A DNA stretch of 31,816 bases, from positions 1 through 31,816 of IMG/VR virus record IMGVR_UViG_3300042914_001393. One strand, 5' to 3'. Under the pieces are notes generated by a model that made no database searches, had not been told where the DNA came from, and was given only the letters and a program-made list of their open reading frames with translations. The position numbers and the translations under genes were made by a program. Origin of the DNA: a virus. Positions 26,485 to 30,996 of this stretch are shown one piece after another; the stretch's first letter is position 1, and each line of letters begins with the position of its first letter.

Positions 26485-26658
26485 ATGAATTTACTACAAT
26501 TATATTTACTTAACTATAAATTTAAGTGTGATGATTTTAGTCTTATTAATCAAAATTATCTAATTAATTCAATCAATCACGAAATACAAAATACAGGTAA
26601 AAAAATTAAATGCGGGACGCAGGCTGATAACACAATTTTATTTAATTTTGGAGAATAA
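26485..26658 (+). CDS. 57-residue early protein, hypothetical
   Basis: This short frame starts at ATG 26485 behind the repeated cassette (TAACAATTTTAAAAGGTGAT), the same signal as its neighbours, which is the main reason to call it a gene. The product starts MNLLQLYLLNYKFKCDDFSL and ends with ADNTILFNFGE. It has two Cys and no recognisable motif. Its stop is three bases before the next ATG, so the pair is likely translated together. Confidence 0.65.
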   Translation: MNLLQLYLLNYKFKCDDFSLINQNYLINSINHEIQNTGKKIKCGTQADNTILFNFGE

Positions 26659-26661
26659 AAA

Positions 26662-26817
26662 ATGGATAATACAGAAGACATATTATATTCGGGTGCTGAG
26701 TATAATAAATATAAAAAATATTATAATAATTGTTCAAACTGTCACATAAAATTTATAACTTGCGAAGAATGCAGAGAGTTATATTGTTCAAAGTGTGAGC
26801 ATTGCGAATGTAATTAA
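26662..26817 (+). CDS. Cys-rich mini protein, probable zinc-binding
   Basis: A 51-residue protein starting MDNTEDILYSGAEYNK. The C-terminal half carries nine Cys and two His: CSNCH, then CEEC, then CSKCEHCEC at the end. The paired CxxC spacing is typical of zinc-ribbon or zinc-finger folds and could bind two zinc ions. It begins three bases after the previous stop with GGAGAA as ribosome site. It could bind nucleic acid or host RNA polymerase, but that is inferred from the fold type only. Confidence 0.7.
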   Translation: MDNTEDILYSGAEYNKYKKYYNNCSNCHIKFITCEECRELYCSKCEHCECN

Positions 26818-26821
26818 GAAG

Positions 26822-26861
26822 AATTAACAACTCAGCAATTGAGTAAACTGAGTTGTTAATT
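26822..26861. terminator. 14-bp perfect hairpin ending the early unit
   Basis: AATTAACAACTCAG pairs perfectly with CTGAGTTGTTAATT around a 12-base loop, starting five bases after the zinc-protein stop. There is no long T-run on either side, so it may need Rho or serve for RNA stabilisation; being symmetrical it can act on both strands, including the minus transcript from 26926-26955. Confidence 0.6.
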
Positions 26862-26873
26862 ATGACCCATCTT

Positions 26874-27065
26874 TAGTTTTCTACTATAAAAACTATTCAA
26901 TACAAAACCTTTTTGTATCAAATATATTATATCATAACTTCTAACTAAATGTCAATAACAAAATAACAAAAAATATTAAACTGTGACAATTTGTCACGTT
27001 TTATTTAAATGTGTTGTAATCAAGTTATAACAAACTTTATTATAACTTGCTTATGATTTATCATA
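26874..27065. repeat. Cluster of five inverted repeats in gene-free gap
   Basis: The 305-base gap between early genes and the DnaC-like gene has no gene. It holds TAGTTTT/AAAACTA (26874-26895), ATACAAAA/TTTTGTAT (26900-26918), GTGACAA/TTGTCAC (26983-26997), CAAGTTATAA/TTATAACTTG (27021-27049) and TATGAT/ATCATA (27052-27065). A minus-strand promoter is embedded in it. It is a candidate regulatory region or replication origin. Confidence 0.5.
26926..26955 (-). promoter_or_regulatory. Minus-strand promoter facing the early genes
   Basis: TTGACA (26955-26950) and TATAAT (26931-26926) have an 18-base spacer with extended -10 TGA. Downstream on this strand there is no gene, only hairpins and the antisense side of the early unit, so the product would be a short RNA ending near 26822 or an antisense RNA. 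Confidence 0.55.
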
Positions 27066-27084
27066 TTTTATTTTTTATTTGAAT
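27051..27084 (-). repeat. 34-base repeat, copy 1 (after DnaC-like gene)
   Basis: This copy is identical to the copy at 27920-27953 in 32 of 34 bases. On the minus strand each copy follows the stop codon of a replication gene, next to ATGGGGT and GC-containing hairpin sequence. Confidence 0.75.
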
Positions 27085-27117
27085 AGCACCCCATTAAAAT
27101 TGATTTTAGATGGTGCT
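27085..27117 (-). terminator. Hairpin downstream of DnaC-like gene
   Basis: AGCAC pairs with GTGCT, then CAT with ATG, then TAAAAT with ATTTTA, with small bulges, only a few bases after the stop codon of the DnaC-like gene. No T-run follows on the minus strand, so it may be an RNA 3' end structure instead of a simple intrinsic terminator. Confidence 0.5.
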
Positions 27118-27122
27118 TATAA

Positions 27123-27845
27123 CTACTCTGGATTATTAATCCTGTAATCTTGGTGTTTAGGTTCTAACAATAAAGCATTTTGTCTAATTCGTGAATAAGT
27201 CATGTCTGTTAATTTGCTTTTGAATTCTTTAACAGTCGCATTTGTAAGTAAAATAGTAGATAAATAATTATCATATCTAGCGTCTATAATTTCAAACAAA
27301 ATTCGTTCTTTAAAATCACTGTCATTAGCACCAAACTCGTCTATAACTAAATATCTACAATTAATCACTTCATTGAATAATTTACTATTTTCTATTTTCA
27401 AAGATGCTAAGTTGTAGTACTTCATATAATAACCTAGTTTTGTTATTCTTGTGTTTATATCTAATTCATGCTCAGTTATAAGCTTCTTGAGTAATGCTAT
27501 AGCGAGATGCGTTTTTCCAGTTCCCGTGTTTCCTGCTATTATCAAATTTTGTTTTTTATCATATTTGTTAAGAATTAATTCTTTAATTTCTTTACACCCT
27601 TGAATTTCTTCTTTGTAATTATCAAAATTACTATTTTGATAGCGAAGAGGAATATTTGCTAAATTGATTAATTCTTGTTTGTACTTAATAACATCTTTCT
27701 CAATTTTAGTTCGCTTAACACTTTCTTCACATGCAATACATTTACCATTTGCGTATGATATTACACCGTTACCATGTGTGTCGCAGTTAGTTATAAAAGA
27801 TGGTTTATTAGTTATTAATTCTTCTAGTTTAGTGTTTATATTCAT
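27123..27845 (-). CDS. DnaC-like helicase loader ATPase
   Basis: A 240-residue AAA+ protein. The N-terminus carries a likely metal site with C21, H24, C36 and C39 (CDTHG and CIAC). Walker A is GNTGTGKT at 105-112, Walker B is LVIDE at 166-170, sensor 1 is TN at 201-202 and a possible arginine finger is R219 or R221 (YSRIRQN). This matches phage DnaC/IstB-type loaders, which deliver the host replicative helicase. It lies downstream of the replisome organizer on the same strand, with 150 bases of repeat-bearing spacer between them. Confidence 0.92.
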   Translation of the reverse strand: MNINTKLEELITNKPSFITNCDTHGNGVISYANGKCIACEESVKRTKIEKDVIKYKQELINLANIPLRYQNSNFDNYKEEIQGCKEIKELILNKYDKKQNLIIAGNTGTGKTHLAIALLKKLITEHELDINTRITKLGYYMKYYNLASLKIENSKLFNEVINCRYLVIDEFGANDSDFKERILFEIIDARYDNYLSTILLTNATVKEFKSKLTDMTYSRIRQNALLLEPKHQDYRINNPE

Positions 27846-27919
27846 TTTTTATTACCTTTTTATTAAATATAGTTATTTTGCATTTTAAAGCACCTACAAT
27901 CAATTTTAATTATTAATCC

Positions 27920-27953
27920 TTATCATTTATCATATTTTGTTTTTTATTTGAAT
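27920..27953 (-). repeat. 34-base repeat, copy 2 (after replisome organizer)
   Basis: TTATCATTTATCATATTTTG followed by TTTTTATTTGAAT; differs from copy 1 at two bases. Nearby 27889-27909 (GCACCTACAATCAATTTTAA) resembles, in inverted orientation, the hairpin arm beside copy 1. The rest of the 27846-27995 spacer has no gene. Confidence 0.75.
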
Positions 27954-27995
27954 GTAGACCCCATAGCACCCATTTAAATGATATTTATATTTTAA

Positions 27996-28904
27996 TTACC
28001 AATCTTCTACTACAATCGGTCCAGTTCTTTCTACATTCTTAAAAGTAGAATGTGTAGTTTTATTTTCTTTGCTTTCTTTGTTAATAAATCCTTTATTTTC
28101 ATTGCTACATCTTTCAAACTTTTCATCAAATTTATTGTTTAAAATGTTACTTAAGTCAATATAATTATTTTCTATGTGCCATTTACTAGATAATATATAA
28201 CTCATGACTTTTTTAATATCGTCATTTGTGTATTCTTTTAAGATTTTATTAATTACAGTAACATGTTTCTTATATATTTTTGTATTTTTACTAATTTTTT
28301 TATAGCTTGGTTGTATATTCAATCTTTTCGTATAGTAATACTCTATAATTTGATCCGCTTCGTTATTAACACACAAACTCTCATCATTGTCAAATGATGA
28401 ATAATCAAATGCGTCAGCGTTTGATTTGCTCTTTTCTTTTTTATTATTTTTTTCTTTATCTCTATTCTCTATACTCTTATCTCTATTCTCTAATCTCTGG
28501 TGTACATTTGTACGTACATTTGTACACCCTTCTTGCTTTATCTTTTCTCTGTAATCCCTTATCCTGTCTGCTTCCGTGCTACTTTTCCCAATAAAATTTT
28601 GTATGTCAAGCATGTAAATAGCACCACTGTCTAATACATCAATCAATCCCATATCTTGAAATATTTTCAATGCCTTTTCAACTACCCCAACTGGTTGTCT
28701 AACCAACTGTGCCAACATAATCGGATTATACGGCATCCTATCTTTATACATTAATTTACCTTCGTTTTTAATTGATTTTAAGTATAATTTAAGTAAAATG
28801 TTAGAATAAATAATCCCATCTGGCATACTTTCTAATAAGATTAAGTCTTCAGTATCAAAGAAATTATCTTTTAATTTTAACCAATAATATTTTTTATTAT
28901 CCAT
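27996..28904 (-). CDS. Phage replisome organizer / DnaD-like initiator
   Basis: A 302-residue protein. ATG 28904 is chosen because AAAGGAG is 8 bases upstream; an ATG at 28925 would place that site inside the gene. The N-terminal 120 residues (KKYYWLKLKDNFFDTEDLIL, LKLYLKSIKNEGKLMY, then DRIRDYREK) match the phage replisome organizer N-terminal domain. A Lys/Asn/Glu-rich linker follows (residues 125-165), then a C-terminal domain with IIEYYYTKRLNIQP and NILNNKFDEKFE. It binds the origin and recruits the loader. This family is best known from Firmicutes phages. Confidence 0.88.
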   Translation of the reverse strand: MDNKKYYWLKLKDNFFDTEDLILLESMPDGIIYSNILLKLYLKSIKNEGKLMYKDRMPYNPIMLAQLVRQPVGVVEKALKIFQDMGLIDVLDSGAIYMLDIQNFIGKSSTEADRIRDYREKIKQEGCTNVRTNVHQRLENRDKSIENRDKEKNNKKEKSKSNADAFDYSSFDNDESLCVNNEADQIIEYYYTKRLNIQPSYKKISKNTKIYKKHVTVINKILKEYTNDDIKKVMSYILSSKWHIENNYIDLSNILNNKFDEKFERCSNENKGFINKESKENKTTHSTFKNVERTGPIVVEDW

Positions 28905-28937
28905 ATTTATAACTCCTTTACACAATATTATAGATAT

Positions 28938-28991
28938 AAAAAAAGCCTCTACAAATACATCGCTACCACACGTAGTATTTAATAAAGGCTT
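28938..28991 (-). terminator. Terminator hairpin in leader of replication genes
   Basis: On the minus strand AAGCCTTTA (28991-28983) pairs with TAGAGGCTT (28951-28943) with one G-U pair; AAATAC and GTATTT extend it, and T residues follow. It lies about 35 bases before the replisome organizer start. A second hairpin upstream (28989-29013) overlaps its left arm, giving an attenuator-like arrangement. Confidence 0.7.
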
Positions 28992-29024
28992 ATCAGTTAT
29001 AAAATAACTTAAGGCTGGTGGTAG
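28963..29024 (-). ncRNA. Candidate structured leader with antiterminator and long-range pairing
   Basis: CTTAAGTTAT pairs with ATAACT-GA-TAAG (29013-28989) and excludes the terminator's left arm. CTACCAC (29024-29018) is complementary to GTGGTAG (28969-28963) located in the terminator loop, which would give a pseudoknot. AGCCTT occurs twice and both copies can meet AGGCT. I do not recognise a known riboswitch class. Confidence 0.5.
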
Positions 29025-29047
29025 TCAATCTTAAATTATCTAATAGT

Positions 29048-29076
29048 ATTATATCATAAAATAACAATTTTGTCAA
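29048..29076 (-). promoter_or_regulatory. Promoter for replication genes
   Basis: TTGACA (29076-29071) and TATAAT (29053-29048) with a 17-base spacer and extended -10 TGA. It shares CTTGACAA and ATTTTATGATATA with the capsid promoter at 21226-21254. Its -35 box overlaps a possible plus-strand -35 (TTGTCA, 29070-29075) facing RusA. Confidence 0.78.
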
Positions 29077-29114
29077 GTACCATATTATAATATAATAGCA
29101 TTTTATGTTATAAT
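29070..29114 (+). promoter_or_regulatory. Weak divergent promoter region for RusA gene
   Basis: Plus-strand TTGTCA at 29070-29075 and TATAAT at 29091-29096 have a short 15-base spacer; another TATAAT is at 29109-29114 without a good -35. One of these probably serves the resolvase gene starting 28 bases further on. Confidence 0.4.
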
Positions 29115-29141
29115 ATTACAACAAAATAGAAAGGATAAATA

Positions 29142-29504
29142 ATGGATAATAAAATAATAACCCCATACCCAGTATCTACGAATAGATACTATAGAGTTTT
29201 TCGAAATATTACAACTTTGTCTAAAGAAGGTAAATTATTCAAAGAAACAGTTAGATTTACTAATTTAAAATATCAACCGACGCTTGATGATATTAGTTTA
29301 GATATAACTATTCATGCTAAACTCAAGAAAAATGGGACAAGTTACACAAAAATTATTGATTTAGATAATTCACTAAAATGTATACTTGACAGCTTGATTG
29401 GAATTGTGTATCAAGATGATAAACAAGTTAAAGAATTACATGTCAGATACGGTGAACCAAAACAAAACGGCGGGGCTACTGTTATATTTAATATAATATC
29501 ATAA
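29142..29504 (+). CDS. rusA: RusA-like Holliday junction resolvase
   Basis: A 120-residue endonuclease that resolves four-way junctions made during phage recombination and replication. The opening IITPYPVSTNRYYRVFRN matches the RusA pattern P.S.N..YR. Catalytic acidic residues lie in IIDLDNSLKCILDSLIGIVY: D73, D75, N76 and D83, followed by the QDDKQV motif with D92 and D93. The length is standard. The ATG has an AAAGGAT site. It is transcribed divergently from the replisome organizer and stands before the second early promoter. Confidence 0.93.
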   Translation: MDNKIITPYPVSTNRYYRVFRNITTLSKEGKLFKETVRFTNLKYQPTLDDISLDITIHAKLKKNGTSYTKIIDLDNSLKCILDSLIGIVYQDDKQVKELHVRYGEPKQNGGATVIFNIIS

Positions 29505-29586
29505 TTAATTTATAAAAAAATATTAAGTTATTACAGTAATTTATTAATTATTTAATAAAAAATATAACTTATTCTTACAAAAATAG

Positions 29587-29616
29587 TTGACATATGTTAG
29601 CAAGTTGTGATATAAT
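29587..29616 (+). promoter_or_regulatory. Early promoter 2
   Basis: TTGACA (29587-29592) and TATAAT (29611-29616) with an 18-base spacer and extended -10 TGA. The whole block is nearly identical to early promoter 1 (one inserted G in the spacer), so both units probably respond together. It leads into a 160-base untranslated leader. Confidence 0.78.
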
Positions 29617-29642
29617 ACAGTATAAAAGGTTAGAAATAACAA

Positions 29643-29659
29643 GGTCTTTAACAATTTGG
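29643..29659 (+). promoter_or_regulatory. boxA-like antitermination element
   Basis: GGTCTTTAACAATTTGG lies about 20 bases after the predicted start of transcription from early promoter 2. It contains TCTTTAACAATTT, the core found in E. coli-type rRNA leader boxA (GCTCTTTAACAATTT), the NusB/NusE recruitment site. A small stem-loop follows at 29684-29700 (ATGGGTTGGTAGCCAT). Antitermination is inferred. Confidence 0.5.
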
Positions 29660-29720
29660 GAAAACTCAGAAAATACCGCATTTATGGGTTGGTAGCCATG
29701 AGGAATTTAGATTATATATA

Positions 29721-29744
29721 AAGACTATTAGAAATAGTAGTCTT
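29721..29744 (+). repeat. Hairpin in leader of early unit 2
   Basis: AAGACTATT and AGTAGTCTT pair over nine positions (one G-U) around a six-base loop, before the TAACAATTTT ribosome-site cassette of the next gene. Position and size resemble the hairpins at 26438 and 29988. Confidence 0.55.
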
Positions 29745-29781
29745 GCTTGTGTAATTTAACAATTTTAAAAGGTGATAAAAA

Positions 29782-29982
29782 ATGAGTTATATTCAAAGTT
29801 ATTCATATTTAAATACAAAATTTAAAGAACCTGACAATTTTGACCCGCCCGATGAAGACGAATTTACTGAAGAGCAATTAGCAATGATTGAAACATTAAA
29901 AGAAGAACGAGACGCATATGAAGATGTGTTACGAGAACAATATCAAGAATACATGGACGATTATTATAGTAATAATATTTAA
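29782..29982 (+). CDS. Very acidic 66-residue early protein
   Basis: A small product starting MSYIQSYSYLNTKF, with about 19 Asp/Glu against 5 Lys/Arg, giving a strongly negative charge. Residues 17-31 are Asp/Glu/Pro-rich and residues 30-60 look like one charged helix. The ribosome site is the repeated TAACAATTTTAAAAGGTGAT cassette. It is the first gene of early unit 2. Size and charge recall DNA-mimic anti-restriction proteins, but I recognise no family, so the role is unknown. Confidence 0.75.
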   Translation: MSYIQSYSYLNTKFKEPDNFDPPDEDEFTEEQLAMIETLKEERDAYEDVLREQYQEYMDDYYSNNI

Positions 29983-29987
29983 ATAAC

Positions 29988-30008
29988 AGGCTATATTTAA
30001 TATAGCCT
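29988..30008 (+). repeat. 21-base perfect hairpin between early genes
   Basis: AGGCTATATT, a central T, then AATATAGCCT, followed by TTT and the AAAGGTGAT ribosome site. It may be a weak terminator or a processing site, and makes expression of the following gene adjustable. Confidence 0.6.
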
Positions 30009-30024
30009 TTTAAAGGTGATTAAA

Positions 30025-30348
30025 ATGTATTATAAAGATAACACAATAATTAGTTGTGAAATAAAAAACAGTGATAAATTAATGGATTATGTAAAAAACG
30101 TGTGGGATTTTGATTATAAATTTTATTATAATTTATTGATTGATAAAATATTGATTAAATTAATAAATAAACAAGAATTGATACTTATTGAAAATGTGGA
30201 CAAAAATACTGCTGTGAAATTAAAATTTAATATAGAAGATGTGATTATTAATGATGTACACACAAATTATATATTAAATTGTGAGATAAAAAATAAAGTT
30301 GTGCATGATGATGATTTTTGGTCATTAGTGTATAAAGATTTAATTTAA
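30025..30348 (+). CDS. Early protein, hypothetical
   Basis: A 107-residue product from ATG 30025; a GTG at 30016 is part of the AAAGGTGAT ribosome site and is not used. The protein (MYYKDNTIISCEIKNSDKLM at the N-terminus) is Ile/Lys/Asn-rich with alternating strands and helices and two copies of CEIKN-type sequence near residues 10 and 90. No family is recognised. It is in early unit 2 between the acidic protein and the ERF gene. Confidence 0.75.
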   Translation: MYYKDNTIISCEIKNSDKLMDYVKNVWDFDYKFYYNLLIDKILIKLINKQELILIENVDKNTAVKLKFNIEDVIINDVHTNYILNCEIKNKVVHDDDFWSLVYKDLI

Positions 30349-30366
30349 TTTTATAAGGATATAAAA

Positions 30367-30993
30367 ATGGAAGAAAAAAAAACATTCAAAGAAAGATTTT
30401 TAATTGCTCAATCAAAAATTAAGAAAATTGAGAAAGATGGGAAAAACCCTCATTATAAAAGTGATTACACAACTTTACCACATGCTTTAGAACAAATATT
30501 ACCACACTTACAAGAAAATAAACTAATTTATAGAACAGAATTGCAAGATGATAAATTAATAACTATTATTGAAGATGTATTATCAGATGCTTTTTTTAAA
30601 ACTGAGATTAAATTAATAAACACCATTGACATGCAAAAAATGGGAAGTGCAATAACTTATGCTCAAAGGTATGGTTTATTAAGTATAATGGGATTGGCAT
30701 CTGGCATTGATGATGACGGTAATGAGGCATCTGTAAAAACAAATGTTATAAATAATAATCAAATTGATATAAAAAATAATGTTGATTATAAAAAAATTAT
30801 AGAAAATGATAAAATTAAAAAAATTATAGAAGAGGATAAAATAGAAAAGCAATTTGTTGAATTAGTAAAAGATAATAAAGCATTATTTAGTGAAGCTGAA
30901 TTAATAACATATAGAAATTATATAAATGATAATAACATTGAAAAAATGAAAAACACGATAGTAAAAATTCAAACTAAAATAATGAAAGGATAA
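30367..30993 (+). CDS. erf: ERF-family single-strand annealing protein
   Basis: A 208-residue recombination protein. Residues 26-110 hold the ERF core: KNPHYKSDYTTLPHALEQIL, then residues 88-110 with DMQKMGSAITYAQRYGLLSI, followed by GIDDDGNEA. The GSAITYA.RY motif is the signature of the family. The C-terminal 70 residues are a charged Lys/Glu helix region. It anneals complementary strands and works with the YqaJ exonuclease encoded next. The ATG has an AAGGAT site. Confidence 0.93.
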   Translation: MEEKKTFKERFLIAQSKIKKIEKDGKNPHYKSDYTTLPHALEQILPHLQENKLIYRTELQDDKLITIIEDVLSDAFFKTEIKLINTIDMQKMGSAITYAQRYGLLSIMGLASGIDDDGNEASVKTNVINNNQIDIKNNVDYKKIIENDKIKKIIEEDKIEKQFVELVKDNKALFSEAELITYRNYINDNNIEKMKNTIVKIQTKIMKG

Positions 30994-30996
30994 ATT

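Noticed and set aside
26982-26998. CRP-like site TGTGACAATTTGTCACG
   Set aside because: The half sites are separated by seven bases and not six, and no promoter is suitably placed; treated as an inverted repeat only.
28905-28925. Longer start for the replisome organizer at ATG 28925
   Set aside because: It would put the strong AAAGGAG ribosome site inside the gene; the family N-terminus begins right after ATG 28904.
28989-29013. Hammerhead ribozyme core suggested by CTGATAAG in the leader RNA
   Set aside because: The core needs CUGANGA and a GAAA on the other side of a stem; neither is present.
29698-29721. Leader peptide MRNLDYI in early unit 2
   Set aside because: It has no ribosome site and no run of regulatory codons; the frame is short enough to occur by chance.
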